A DNA stretch of 64,000 nucleotides, from NCBI RefSeq assembly GCF_000174435.1, contig NZ_ACJN02000002.1:997490-1061489 (forward strand), read 5' to 3'. The position numbers were made by a program, and so were the translations under genes. Below, one piece after another: positions 43,475 through 52,185 of the stretch. The notes under the pieces are model-generated. The model was given only the letters and a program-made list of their open reading frames with translations, did no database searches and had not been told where the DNA came from. Origin of the DNA: Desulfonatronospira thiodismutans ASO3-1. GTDB taxonomy: Bacteria > Desulfobacterota > Desulfovibrionia > Desulfovibrionales > Desulfonatronovibrionaceae. Each line of letters opens with the position of its first letter. Position 1 is the stretch's first letter.

Positions 43475-43544
43475 AGCATCATGTGCTTAACACGGACTTT
43501 GGAGCAATATGCCGGCAACTGATTCCCTATACCACGCATACAGG

Positions 43545-43695
43545 GTATCTGTTTAGCGCTTTGCATGTGGCATGGGGACTGGCTCTTCCGGGACCCACTT
43601 GTCCCAAAAAATGAGATATTTTAAGCACAAAATGATGCTCAAGTGGGTCCCGGAGTGCCTGTCCCCTGCTTTCCTTAAAAGCGCTAAACAGATAC
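43545..43695. mobile_element. 151-bp nested MITE-like element between ccmC and ccmD
   Basis: An 18-bp perfect terminal inverted repeat (43545-43562 and 43678-43695; GTATCTGTTTAGCGCTTT) flanked by the direct repeat CATACAGG at 43537-43544 and 43696-43703 (the next base G is also shared). Inside is a second inverted repeat of 27-28 bp (43574-43601 and 43640-43666) that begins GGGGACTGGC and contains CCGGGACCCACTTG. No coding capacity. Same plan as the elements at 42623 and 19361: variable ends, conserved GGGGAC inner stem. Confidence 0.78.
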
Positions 43696-43790
43696 CATAC
43701 AGGGCTTCTACCGGTCCCGATTCAGCACTCACTTTTGGCAATTAAGAAATACCAGAAAAAATAGTATTCAAAAGTTAGTGATGGAATAAG

Positions 43791-43861
43791 AAGAGGGCCC
43801 AGGGGGTGGTTGTATGAAGTCTTTTTCTTTTTTAAAATTTGCCTCGAAGGGTCCTCTTTTT
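43791..43861 (+). terminator. Possible terminator upstream of ccmD
   Basis: AAGAGGGCCC (43791-43800) can pair with GGGTCCTCTT (43849-43858) with one G-U pair, followed by TTT. The loop is long (48 bases), so function is uncertain. The gene-free stretch 43424-43918 otherwise holds only the word repeats and the 151-bp element. Confidence 0.35.
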
Positions 43862-43918
43862 CCGTGCAGGGTATTGGAAAAAGCCTGGTTACTAAAATAA
43901 GCAAAAGGTTGGTTTTTT

Positions 43919-44047
43919 ATGACATATCTGATTGCCAGCAACGTGGTTGTATGGTTGGGCATCGGGGGGTACTTGTTCTTTCTGGCCATGGGTCAGAAGA
44001 AGCTTGAGAAAAAGATAAGGCAGCTGGAGGTGATGCACCATGAGTAG
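43919..44047 (+). CDS. ccmD: CcmD-like small membrane protein
   Basis: A 42-residue protein: one helix (residues 8-24, VVVWLGIGGYLFFLAM) followed by a basic tail GQKKLEKKIRQLEVMHHE, the size and plan of CcmD, which holds CcmC in the CcmABC complex. It is missed by length-limited gene finders. It overlaps the next gene start by 8 bases. Identification rests on size, topology and position after ccmC. Confidence 0.7.
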   Translation: MTYLIASNVVVWLGIGGYLFFLAMGQKKLEKKIRQLEVMHHE

Positions 44048-44621
44048 CGGCCTTTTATCATCCATAAGTATTCGAAGGGCAGTGGTTGCCTTCGCCATGC
44101 TGGGGCTGGCCGTCATTTTTCTGTCCTCCATCTGGTACAGGATCGATTCACCCTCACTTGTTGAAGAGACACAGACCCGCCAGGCTGATCAGCAGATGAT
44201 GGCGCGTATAGCCGGGCTCATGCAGGAGGTGGAGCAAAACCCGGAAAATGTGGAGGCCATAACCGAGCTGGCCGGCTTTTTTATGCAGAACCAGGACTGG
44301 GATAAGGCTCTTTCATTCTGGAGAAGGGCTTTGAGTGTGGATCCAGACAACCAGCTGGCCCTGAACCAGGCAGGGTTTACCCTGTTTCAGATGCAGCGGC
44401 ATGATGAAGCCAGGGAGAAGTTTGAGAGGCTTCTTGAGCTAAACCCCGAAAACCATCAGGGACACTTCAATCTGGCCATCATTTACAAGTATTATCTTGA
44501 TGAACCGGAAAAGGCCCGGGAGCATCTGGAAAAAATTATTGAAATAGATCCTGACCACCCGGAGCTACTGGAAAGAGTACGCCAGGAACTGGAAACACCT
44601 GCTCCCGGCGAAGGAATATGA
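44040..44621 (+). CDS. Membrane-anchored TPR protein of the ccm operon (CcmI/NrfG-like)
   Basis: A 193-residue protein with one N-terminal helix (residues 13-31) and about three TPR repeats at residues 75-180 (DWDKALSFWRRALSVDPDN, RHDEAREKFERLLELNPEN, EPEKAREHLEKIIEIDPDH). The TPR part should lie in the periplasm and could hold apocytochromes for the heme lyase, as the TPR domain of CcmI/CcmH does. It has no CcmH-type L-R-C-x2-C domain. Coupled to ccmD by overlap. Confidence 0.75.
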   Translation: MSSGLLSSISIRRAVVAFAMLGLAVIFLSSIWYRIDSPSLVEETQTRQADQQMMARIAGLMQEVEQNPENVEAITELAGFFMQNQDWDKALSFWRRALSVDPDNQLALNQAGFTLFQMQRHDEAREKFERLLELNPENHQGHFNLAIIYKYYLDEPEKAREHLEKIIEIDPDHPELLERVRQELETPAPGEGI

Positions 44622-44634
44622 CAGGTGTTTTTTT
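44595..44634 (+). terminator. Rho-independent terminator of the ccm operon
   Basis: ACACCTG (44595-44601) and CAGGTGT (44622-44628) followed by seven T. The 5' arm lies within the last codons of the TPR gene. Confidence 0.65.
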
Positions 44635-44673
44635 GTCCTGGGATTTTCCGGCTAAAAGGCGTTGTTTTGGCGT

Positions 44674-44703
44674 TTGACATGGACAGGAGATTACCGCTAA
44701 CAG
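44674..44703 (+). promoter_or_regulatory. Candidate guaBA promoter
   Basis: Perfect TTGACA (44674-44679), 18-base spacer, TAACAG (44698-44703), about 55 bases before guaB. The -10 box is weak. No purine riboswitch was seen. Confidence 0.4.
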
Positions 44704-44756
44704 GAATAAGTTTTTCGAGATACTAGGGCAGTCTTTACAAACTTACTGGAGGGGTC

Positions 44757-46214
44757 ATGGAAAAGATATGGGGCCAGGGATTAACCTTTGACGATGTTTT
44801 GCTGGTGCCGGATTATTCCGAGGTCCTGCCTGAAGAAACCAGCCTCAAGACCCGGCTTACCCCCAAGATAGAACTCAATATCCCTTTGCTCAGCGCAGCC
44901 ATGGATACGGTTACCGAAGCTGAAATGGCTATCTCCATGGCCCGTTCCGGCGGAGTTGGCGTGGTGCATAAGAACATGGGCATCGAGGAGCAGAGTCAGG
45001 AGGTGGAGCGGGTAAAAAAATCCGAGAGCGGCATGATTGTCGACCCGGTTACTGTACATCCGGGCGATGATGTGGAAACAGTTCTGCGTCTCATGTCCGA
45101 ATACCGTATTTCCGGTTTGCCTGTAGAGGAAGACGGCCGGCTGGTGGGCATTGTCACCAACCGTGACGTACGCTTTGTAAGCGATCTCAGGACCAGGGTG
45201 GACCAGGTCATGACCAGCGGCGATCTGGTCACTGTCCCGGTGGGTACGACCCTGCTGGAAGCCAAGGACATTCTGCAGAAAAACAAGATTGAAAAGCTCC
45301 TGGTGGTGGAAAAAGGAGGCGGACTTAAAGGCCTTATCACCATAAAGGATATTGAGAAAATCAAGAAGTATCCCAATGCCTGCAAGGATGAAATGGGCAG
45401 GCTCAGGGTGGGAGCAGCCGTAGGCACAGGCGAGGACAAGATGGCCAGGGTGGAGGCTCTCATCAAGGCCGGTTCGGATTTTATAGTTCTTGATTCGGCG
45501 CATGGTCATTCCAGAAATATCATTCAGGGCATCAGGGATATCAAGGCTTCTTATCCGGACTGTCAGCTCATCGCAGGAAATGTGGCCACCTACGAAGGAG
45601 CAAAATCTTTGGTGGATGCCGGAGTGGATGCGGTAAAGGTGGGCATCGGTCCGGGATCCATCTGCACTACCAGGGTGGTTGCAGGAGTCGGTGTGCCCCA
45701 GGTGACTGCCATCATGGAGTGTACCAGGGCCTGCCGGGAAAAGGGCTGCTGCGTAATTGCCGACGGCGGGGTCAAGTTCTCCGGGGACGTGATCAAGGCT
45801 CTGGTGGCGGGAGCCGATACAGTGATGATGGGCAGTATGCTGGCCGGGACTCAGGAAAGCCCGGGAGAAACAATTCTCTACCAGGGACGTACGTACAAGA
45901 TTTACCGTGGCATGGGTTCCATAGACGCCATGCGCGAGGGCAGCAGCGACCGCTATTTTCAGGAAAAAAGCAGCAAACTGGTACCCGAAGGCATTGTGGG
46001 ACGGGTACCTTTCAAGGGTCCTGCCGGAGATACCGTGTACCAGCTCATAGGCGGTGTGCAGTCCGGCATGGGCTATCTGGGATGCGCCACGGTTCAGGAA
46101 CTGCATGAAAAGGGGCGTTTTCTGACCATGACCCCGGCCGGCTACCGCGAAAGCCACGTCCACGACGTAATCATCACCAAGGAAGCCCCCAACTACCGTA
46201 TAGAGAACTATTAA
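44757..46214 (+). CDS. guaB: IMP dehydrogenase
   Basis: A 485-residue IMPDH. Catalytic Cys lies in [18 protein letters not shown] near residue 302; the flap region has [10 protein letters not shown] and the C-terminus [11 protein letters not shown]. Two CBS domains occupy residues about 92-205 between the two halves of the TIM barrel. It makes XMP from IMP, the first step to GMP, and is followed by guaA 75 bases later. Confidence 0.96.
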   Translation: MEKIWGQGLTFDDVLLVPDYSEVLPEETSLKTRLTPKIELNIPLLSAAMDTVTEAEMAISMARSGGVGVVHKNMGIEEQSQEVERVKKSESGMIVDPVTVHPGDDVETVLRLMSEYRISGLPVEEDGRLVGIVTNRDVRFVSDLRTRVDQVMTSGDLVTVPVGTTLLEAKDILQKNKIEKLLVVEKGGGLKGLITIKDIEKIKKYPNACKDEMGRLRVGAAVGTGEDKMARVEALIKAGSDFIVLDSAHGHSRNIIQGIRDIKASYPDCQLIAGNVATYEGAKSLVDAGVDAVKVGIGPGSICTTRVVAGVGVPQVTAIMECTRACREKGCCVIADGGVKFSGDVIKALVAGADTVMMGSMLAGTQESPGETILYQGRTYKIYRGMGSIDAMREGSSDRYFQEKSSKLVPEGIVGRVPFKGPAGDTVYQLIGGVQSGMGYLGCATVQELHEKGRFLTMTPAGYRESHVHDVIITKEAPNYRIENY

Positions 46215-46289
46215 GCCGGAGGCGGCGGTCCCCCGGGACTGCTTTCCCGGCGTGACAGTCACAAAATTTCTTCACGAGGCATAAAGGGC

Positions 46290-47840
46290 ATGCAAGTTCA
46301 AAACAAAGTCATTATTCTGGATTTCGGTTCCCAGTATACCCAGCTTATTGCCAGAAGAATCCGGGAATCCGGGATATATTCAGAGATTCATCCCTGTACC
46401 GTCAGCCTGGAAGATCTAAAAGCCATGCAGCCCTCGGCCCTGGTGTTGTCCGGCGGGCCTTCGAGCGTGGCTGGAGAGGAATCGCCTCAGGTGGATCAGG
46501 GAGTTTTTCAGCTGGGTCTTCCCATCCTGGGCATCTGTTACGGGATGCAGCTCATGGCCCATCTTTTCGGGGGCCAGGTAGAGCCGGCCCGCAACCGGGA
46601 GTACGGCAGGGCGAGCTTTGAGTTTGTCAGTGATTGTCCCCTGTGGGAGGGACTGGGAGACAAGGATGGACTGACGGTCTGGATGTCTCACGGGGACACG
46701 GTTCTCACACCTCCGCCGGGATTTGAAGTGCTGGGGCGCACCTCCAGCGTGGAAATAGCCGCTGTGGGCGATTCTCAACAAAAGATATACGGTCTGCAGT
46801 TTCATCCCGAGGTGGCCCACACCGAAGAGGGCTACCGAATTCTGCACAATTTTCTTTTTAAAGTGGCCGGTCTGGTTCCGGACTGGTCCATGACCTCCTT
46901 TATCCAGGACTGCATCCAGGAGATACGGGAGATGATTCCTGATGACGAGCAGGTGGTCTGCGGCCTGAGCGGAGGTATTGACTCCACTGTGGTGGCTGTT
47001 CTGCTGCACAAGGCCATCGGCAAGAGGCTGCACTGTATCCTGGTGGACAATGGAGTGCTTCGGCACAATGAAGCTCTGGAAGTGGTGGAGAGCCTGACCA
47101 AGCATTTTGACTTGAACCTGAAGCACGTAGAGGCCCAGGATCTTTTTCTTTCCCGGCTGCACGGGGTCAAGGACCCGGAGGAAAAAAGAAAGATTATCGG
47201 GCACACATTTATCGAGGTTTTTGAAAAAGAGGCCAAATCCATTCCGGATGTCAAATGGCTGGCCCAGGGTACCCTGTATCCGGATGTTATCGAGAGCGTC
47301 TCCTTTAAGGGTCCTTCAGCGGTGATAAAAAGCCATCACAATGTGGGCGGGCTGCCGGAAAAGATGGACCTGAAGCTGGTGGAGCCTCTGCGGGAGCTGT
47401 TCAAGGACGAGGTGCGCAAGGTGGCTGTGGAGCTGGGCATACCCGACACCATTGTCTGGCGGCATCCCTTTCCCGGACCCGGCCTGGCCATAAGGGTCAT
47501 CGGGACCATCACCCCGGAAAGGCTGGAAATACTGCGCAAGTCCGACCGCATTGTGCAAAACGAGCTTTTCGCATCCAACTGGTATACCCGGGTGTGGCAG
47601 GGGTTTGCCGTGCTTTTGCCCCTGAAGACGGTGGGGGTCATGGGAGACGAGAGGACTTACGAACACGTGGTGGCCCTGCGCATTGTGGACAGCATTGATG
47701 CCATGACCGCCGACTGGAGCAGGATTCCCCCGGAAATTCTGGCCAGGATCTCCAACCGGATTATAAATGAGGTGCAGGGAGTAAACAGGGTGGTCTTTGA
47801 TATTTCCTCCAAGCCTCCAAGCACCATAGAGTGGGAATAG
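46290..47840 (+). CDS. guaA: GMP synthase (glutamine-hydrolysing)
   Basis: A 516-residue two-domain enzyme. Class I glutamine amidotransferase, residues 1-195, with nucleophile Cys83 in GICYGMQ and the His-Glu pair in FHPEVAH. ATP pyrophosphatase domain with the P-loop [10 protein letters not shown] near residue 228 and the C-terminal dimerisation domain ending [18 protein letters not shown]. It aminates XMP to GMP. Same direction as guaB. Confidence 0.96.
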   Translation: MQVQNKVIILDFGSQYTQLIARRIRESGIYSEIHPCTVSLEDLKAMQPSALVLSGGPSSVAGEESPQVDQGVFQLGLPILGICYGMQLMAHLFGGQVEPARNREYGRASFEFVSDCPLWEGLGDKDGLTVWMSHGDTVLTPPPGFEVLGRTSSVEIAAVGDSQQKIYGLQFHPEVAHTEEGYRILHNFLFKVAGLVPDWSMTSFIQDCIQEIREMIPDDEQVVCGLSGGIDSTVVAVLLHKAIGKRLHCILVDNGVLRHNEALEVVESLTKHFDLNLKHVEAQDLFLSRLHGVKDPEEKRKIIGHTFIEVFEKEAKSIPDVKWLAQGTLYPDVIESVSFKGPSAVIKSHHNVGGLPEKMDLKLVEPLRELFKDEVRKVAVELGIPDTIVWRHPFPGPGLAIRVIGTITPERLEILRKSDRIVQNELFASNWYTRVWQGFAVLLPLKTVGVMGDERTYEHVVALRIVDSIDAMTADWSRIPPEILARISNRIINEVQGVNRVVFDISSKPPSTIEWE

Positions 47841-47859
47841 ACCCAAGGGGTAATGCGTC

Positions 47860-48270
47860 ATGTTTGGAATAGGAACGACAGAAATCCTGGTGATTCTGGT
47901 GGTGGCCCTTCTGGTCCTGGGGCCCAAGAAGCTTCCGGAAATAGCCAGATCCCTGGGAAAAACCCTGGCCGAGTTCAAAAGAGTGACTACTGACGTTAAA
48001 AGGACCATAGATCTGGAGGCCCAGGAGGAAGAGGACAAGGATCGGCAGACCAGGCTGAAAAAGAAAATGGAAAAAAAGGCGGCGAAGAAAAAGGAGGCCG
48101 AACCAGAGGAAGAAATTAAGGATCAAAGCGAGGAAAAGCCTTCACCGGAGCCGAATCCGGAAGAATCCGGACAAAAAGAACAGGCTGAGGAAAAAGCCGG
48201 CAGTGAAGAGCAGGAAGAACCGGAAAAAACCGCCAAGGAAAATGATAAAGAGGCTGAAACCAGGTCATGA
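47860..48270 (+). CDS. tatB: Twin-arginine translocase TatA/TatB-family subunit
   Basis: A 136-residue protein with an N-terminal helix MFGIGTTEILVILVVALLVLG, the family hinge GPKKLPEIARSLGKTLAEFKR, and a very long charged tail (residues 60-136) of Lys/Glu-rich low complexity. The helix-hinge-amphipathic plan and position directly before tatC favour TatB, but TatA cannot be excluded. It takes part in export of folded proteins such as periplasmic hydrogenases and formate dehydrogenases. Overlaps tatC by 4 bases. Confidence 0.85.
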   Translation: MFGIGTTEILVILVVALLVLGPKKLPEIARSLGKTLAEFKRVTTDVKRTIDLEAQEEEDKDRQTRLKKKMEKKAAKKKEAEPEEEIKDQSEEKPSPEPNPEESGQKEQAEEKAGSEEQEEPEKTAKENDKEAETRS

Positions 48271-49076
48271 CAACCGAGCACGATCAAGAGACCACTGAAG
48301 AGGAAATGCCCGAAGAAGAGGGCATGACCTTTACCGAACACCTGGAAGAGCTGCGGTACCGACTGTTTCGTATCATTATCGCGGCCTTTGTGGGATTTCT
48401 TATCTGTTACGCCTTCAAGGAAAGGCTTTTTGATATTTTAATGCAGCCTCTGGTCAAGGTGCTGCCTGAAGCCAGCTCCATGATTTTTACCGGCCTGCCA
48501 GAGGCTTTTTTTACCTACCTCAAGGTGTCCCTGGTGGCCGGGGTGTTTCTGGCCAGTCCGTACATTTTTTACCAGATCTGGCGCTTTGTGGGCCCGGGAA
48601 TGTATGAAACGGAGCGCAAGTTCATCATACCCATTGCCTTTATTTCCGCTTTATTTTTTGTGGTGGGGGCGCTTTTCGGGTATTTCGTGGTCTTTCCCAT
48701 AGGTTTTCAGTTTTTCGTCGGGTTTGCCAACGAAATGATCCAGCCCATGCCTTCTCTGCGGGAGTATTTCAGCTTTGCAGTGAAGCTTTTGTTTGCCTTC
48801 GGCATCGCCTTTGAACTGCCCCTGTTCATCTTTTTTCTGGCCAGGCTGGGCATAGTCAGTTCCAAGGGGCTTCGCAAACAGCGCAAGTACGCGGTACTGG
48901 TCATTTTTCTGGCGGCGGCTTTTCTGACCCCTCCGGATATCATCAGCCAGGTGCTCATGTCCGGCCCGTTGATTCTTTTGTACGAGGTGAGCATCTGGGT
49001 GGCCTATATCTGGGGCCGGGAGCGAAAATTCCGGGGTAAAAAAGAAGATGATGACCAAGACGATGATGAGCCCTGA
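48267..49076 (+). CDS. tatC: Twin-arginine translocase subunit TatC
   Basis: A 269-residue protein with six predicted helices. The N-terminal signal-recognition motif is MTFTEHLEELRYRL near residue 20, with FLASPYIFYQIWRFVGPGMYETERK near 95-117 and FGIAFELPLFIFFLARLGI near 175. An acidic N-terminus (about 18 residues) and an acidic C-terminus frame the core. Receptor for twin-arginine signal peptides. Coupled to tatB. Confidence 0.95.
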   Translation: MTTEHDQETTEEEMPEEEGMTFTEHLEELRYRLFRIIIAAFVGFLICYAFKERLFDILMQPLVKVLPEASSMIFTGLPEAFFTYLKVSLVAGVFLASPYIFYQIWRFVGPGMYETERKFIIPIAFISALFFVVGALFGYFVVFPIGFQFFVGFANEMIQPMPSLREYFSFAVKLLFAFGIAFELPLFIFFLARLGIVSSKGLRKQRKYAVLVIFLAAAFLTPPDIISQVLMSGPLILLYEVSIWVAYIWGRERKFRGKKEDDDQDDDEP

Positions 49077-49095
49077 TAAAAAATAGAGAGATAAT

Positions 49096-49686
49096 ATGCG
49101 GCAGGCAAGTATTCACAGGAAAACGCTGGAGACTGATGTAGAGCTGGATCTGGTTCTTGATGCCGGGGAAAAGCAGGGCGTCAAGGTCCAGACCGGGGTG
49201 GGCTTTTTCGACCATATGTTGACTCTAATGGCGCATTGGGCAGGGTTCGGCCTGAGCGTGCAGTGCCGGGGCGATCTGCATGTGGATGCCCATCACAGCC
49301 TGGAAGACGTGGGAATCTGCCTGGGGCAGGCCCTGGCAAAGGCTCTGGGGGACAAAAAGGGCATAAACCGGGTGGGCCAGGCCAGTGTGCCCCTGGACGA
49401 AGCCCTTTGCCGGTGCGTGCTGGACATTTCCGGGCGGCCATACCTGGTGTATCACGGGGAGCAGATACTCCCGGCGATAGTGGCTGGAGAGGAAAAAGAT
49501 GTATACAGAGAGTTTTTCAAGTCCCTGGCCTGCAACAGTGCAATGAATCTGCACCTGTGTTTTAATTACGGACAAAACGGACACCACCTCATGGAAGCAG
49601 CTTTCAAGTCCCTGGGGCTGGCACTGCGTCAGGCGGTTGCCCTGGACAGGACCGAGCTTCTAAGTACCAAGGGGGTCCTGGATTGA
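49096..49686 (+). CDS. hisB: Imidazoleglycerol-phosphate dehydratase
   Basis: A 196-residue IGPD of the mono-functional type. Metal-binding motifs FFDHMLTLMAHWAGF, DAHHSLEDVGICLGQAL near 65-80 and NGHHLMEAAFKSLGLALRQA near 158-177 are complete. It dehydrates imidazole glycerol phosphate in histidine synthesis. It stands with hisA but the two are separated by a lipoprotein gene that overlaps both. Confidence 0.95.
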   Translation: MRQASIHRKTLETDVELDLVLDAGEKQGVKVQTGVGFFDHMLTLMAHWAGFGLSVQCRGDLHVDAHHSLEDVGICLGQALAKALGDKKGINRVGQASVPLDEALCRCVLDISGRPYLVYHGEQILPAIVAGEEKDVYREFFKSLACNSAMNLHLCFNYGQNGHHLMEAAFKSLGLALRQAVALDRTELLSTKGVLD

Positions 49687-50315
49687 TTCAGAGATGCATA
49701 ATCCTCATTACAGGAGTGATTATCCTGGCCCTTACGGCCTGTGCTCCCAGGGAGCCGGTGCATTACCCTCCTGAGGATGCAGTAGTGGCTGTGGCCGGTT
49801 TCAGCCAGCCCAAGCATCGCTGGGAGATGATCACCAACCATATTACTGTTGACCAGAAAAAAATCGACAAGGACGTCATAGAAAAGCTGGACAGTGATCT
49901 GGCCGCTTTGCTCAGGCAAAGCCGGCAGAAGATCGTTTACCCGGAAATGGTCAAGCAGTGCAAAGAGCTTGTGGCTGCAGACACCCGCCCTGAAAGCTCG
50001 GCCTTTCATTTCTGGGTCCAGGTGGGCAAGTGCATTCCTGCTGATTATATTCTGGTGCCCTTTGTTTTTGAGTGGAGGGAGCGCATCGGTGGACCTCTGG
50101 GGGTCCAGGAACCGGCCGCGGTGGTGATGGAACTGAATCTTATAGACCTGCAGGACCTGCAGTTGCAGAGGTTCTTTTTCGATGAAAGACAGTTTGCACT
50201 TCTCGAGGATCTTTCCAGCGCGGGCAAGTTTTTCAGGCGTGGAGGCAAGTGGATATCAGCCAGGCAGCTGGCCAACGAGGGACTGGAGCAAGGAGTAAGG
50301 GAGCTTGGACTATGA
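49683..50315 (+). CDS. Putative lipoprotein of unknown function
   Basis: A 210-residue protein starting with TTG (overlapping the hisB stop as TTGA). The N-terminus [20 protein letters not shown] is a lipoprotein signal with lipobox LTAC, Cys20 being the lipidation site. The mature part is a mixed alpha/beta protein with [14 protein letters not shown] and a repeated hydrophobic/acidic pattern ([18 protein letters not shown]). I do not recognise the family. It overlaps the start of hisA by 4 bases, so its translation is coupled to histidine genes although its product is exported. Confidence 0.75.
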   Translation: MIQRCIILITGVIILALTACAPREPVHYPPEDAVVAVAGFSQPKHRWEMITNHITVDQKKIDKDVIEKLDSDLAALLRQSRQKIVYPEMVKQCKELVAADTRPESSAFHFWVQVGKCIPADYILVPFVFEWRERIGGPLGVQEPAAVVMELNLIDLQDLQLQRFFFDERQFALLEDLSSAGKFFRRGGKWISARQLANEGLEQGVRELGL

Positions 50316-51046
50316 TTATTTTTCCGGCGATAGATATCAAGAATGGCCAGTGTGTGCGGCTGAGGCAGGGTCTGGAAAACGAGGTGACCGTCTTTTCCGC
50401 AGACCCGGGGGCCATGGCCGAGCACTGGGAGAGGCTGGGGGCAAAGTGGCTGCATCTGGTGGACCTGGACGGGGCTTTTTCCGGGAAGCCAGTCAACAGA
50501 AATCTCATAGCGGACATCTGCTCCAGGATCAAAATCCCGGTTCAACTGGGCGGAGGCATAAGGGATCTGGATACGGCCCAGGCTTACATTGATGCAGGAG
50601 TGAAAAGGCTCATCATCGGGACCATGGCCCTGGAGGAAAAGGATGGGTTCAGGGAGCTTAGCAGCAGTTTTCCGGGCCGGATTGGCGTTTCCCTGGATGC
50701 CAGGGACGGCAGACTCAAATCCAGGGGCTGGGTTGAGGATACCGGCCTGGATGTGGACCAGGTCATCCCGGAGCTGGAGTCCATGGGAGCCTCGTTTTTC
50801 ATCTATACGGACATCGCCCGGGATGGCATGCAGTCCGGGGTGAATGTTGCAGCCCTGGAACATGTACTCAAGCTTACAGACAGGCCGGTCATAGCTGCCG
50901 GAGGGATCTCCACCCTGGAAGATATCCAGGAGATCCATCACCTGGGGCCCAAGGGCCTGGAAGGAGTCATCACCGGCCGGGCCATCTACAGCGGCAGCCT
51001 TGATTTCAAGACTGCGGTGGACTGGATTGCAAAGCAGGAGACATAA
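50312..51046 (+). CDS. hisA: ProFAR isomerase HisA
   Basis: A 244-residue TIM-barrel protein beginning [20 protein letters not shown], with catalytic Asp residues in AIDI and YTDIARDGM, and phosphate loops [10 protein letters not shown] and GGISTLEDI. It converts ProFAR to PRFAR in histidine synthesis. The ATG at 50312 matches family N-termini; upstream in-frame codons belong to the lipoprotein region. Ends in repeat words 16 bases before the convergent gene. Confidence 0.95.
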   Translation: MIIFPAIDIKNGQCVRLRQGLENEVTVFSADPGAMAEHWERLGAKWLHLVDLDGAFSGKPVNRNLIADICSRIKIPVQLGGGIRDLDTAQAYIDAGVKRLIIGTMALEEKDGFRELSSSFPGRIGVSLDARDGRLKSRGWVEDTGLDVDQVIPELESMGASFFIYTDIARDGMQSGVNVAALEHVLKLTDRPVIAAGGISTLEDIQEIHHLGPKGLEGVITGRAIYSGSLDFKTAVDWIAKQET

Positions 51047-51068
51047 ATCAGAGGTCAGTGATCAGAGT
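51044..51068. repeat. TAAATCAGAGGTCAG word at the hisA stop codon
   Basis: The 15-mer TAAATCAGAGGTCAG at 51044-51058 includes the hisA stop and is identical to 7615-7629. It continues TGATCAGAG into the stop of the convergent gene. Confidence 0.65.
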
Positions 51069-52159
51069 TGCCCCTTTTTGGCCAGCCTGTCCTGCAGGCC
51101 CTTGATGAGAATGGGCCAGGCAATGGTGGCGTCTGAATAGATTTCCGCGTATTTGCCCCCCTGTTCCCTGGGGGTGAATTTGCCCCAGGATACCCCTTCC
51201 TGGTAGGTACAGCCGGAGAGTCCCCCCCAGTGCACCGGTTCCGGACAGATGCGAACTCCGTATTGAAACCTGCGCAGCGGCAGTTCCAAGTTTTCCAGGC
51301 GCTGGCTGGCAATCTCCAGGAAAGGACTGACCTGCTGGGCCCAGTTCCTGGGTACGCCGCCGCCTATGGTGAACAGACCTATCTTTTTGCTTTCAGTAAT
51401 CTTTTTGGTGTAGCTGAACAGGTCCAGAAAGGGATTGAAGGGAAAGGGCGGATAAGTATCCGGCTCCAGGGTGGGGCCTTTTTCCTGCTGGCGCAGGATA
51501 TGGGTGGCAATGTCTAAGGCCAGCTCCGAGTCGGTAAAGGCTGGTATGTATACCGGAGTGTTTTGCTGGTAAGCGCTTTTGAGTATGCCGGGTCCGGGAA
51601 TGTTTTCATCCAGGTAGCGCCCGATCTTGCGGCAGAGGATTTCAGAACTTAGCTGCTCTTCTTTGTCAATGCCCTGCATCACCTGATGAACGATGTCTTC
51701 GGCCCGCATAAAATTTATTTCCGGCTCCAGGGTATCGTAAACCCTGTTGAAGCCCATTTTGAAAAGCTCCTGGTCATTCATTCTGTGCTTTTCATACTTG
51801 TAGTGCTTTAGCCCAATGGATTCGATAAAGCCGTGGGCCATAAGCGCCCCGGTGGAAATGACCACATTGATCCAGCCCTCATCTATCATCTTGCACAGGA
51901 GCTTGCCCATTTTGGCCACGGTCATGGCCCCGGAGAAGGTTCCCACCACCAGGCAGTCCGGATCCGTAACCATCTCCTGGAGTACATTTAAAGCCTCTCC
52001 CAGGCTGCGGCCGCTGAAGGCAGTTTTTTCCATGGCCTGCAGGAGCTGGTCAAAATCCTGGATGTTGTCCGGGTCAAGGGGCTCAAGGGCTTTAAACCCC
52101 AGCTCATCGGGGTTCTGCAGTTTGTCAATGGGGCGGATGTCGTGTTTGGTCATGGTCAA
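51062..52159 (-). CDS. Deoxyhypusine-synthase-like protein (probable homospermidine-type synthase)
   Basis: A 365-residue DHS-family protein. Active-site block HWGGLSGCTYQEGVSWGKF near residues 309-328, with Lys327 at the place of the catalytic Lys329 of human DHS; NAD-binding regions VVGTFSGAMTVAKMG, VVISTGALMAHGFIE and LFTIGGGVPRNW are present. Bacteria have no eIF5A, and bacterial DHS-like enzymes studied make homospermidine or related polyamines from putrescine. Here it follows arginine decarboxylase and agmatinase genes, which would supply putrescine, so that role fits. The operon is on the minus strand. Confidence 0.82.
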   Translation of the reverse strand: MTMTKHDIRPIDKLQNPDELGFKALEPLDPDNIQDFDQLLQAMEKTAFSGRSLGEALNVLQEMVTDPDCLVVGTFSGAMTVAKMGKLLCKMIDEGWINVVISTGALMAHGFIESIGLKHYKYEKHRMNDQELFKMGFNRVYDTLEPEINFMRAEDIVHQVMQGIDKEEQLSSEILCRKIGRYLDENIPGPGILKSAYQQNTPVYIPAFTDSELALDIATHILRQQEKGPTLEPDTYPPFPFNPFLDLFSYTKKITESKKIGLFTIGGGVPRNWAQQVSPFLEIASQRLENLELPLRRFQYGVRICPEPVHWGGLSGCTYQEGVSWGKFTPREQGGKYAEIYSDATIAWPILIKGLQDRLAKKGQL

Positions 52160-52185
52160 CTCCGCAAGGTTAGATATTGGGGGTA

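Noticed and set aside
43810-44007. 65-codon plus-strand frame before ccmD
   Set aside because: It overlaps the better-supported CcmD-like frame and reads through AT-rich leader sequence without a ribosome site.
44781-46262. 493-codon open frame antisense to guaB
   Set aside because: It mirrors guaB over almost its whole length; the product has no recognisable domain and is rich in His/Ala/Gly as expected of a reverse-frame shadow of a high-GC third-position gene.
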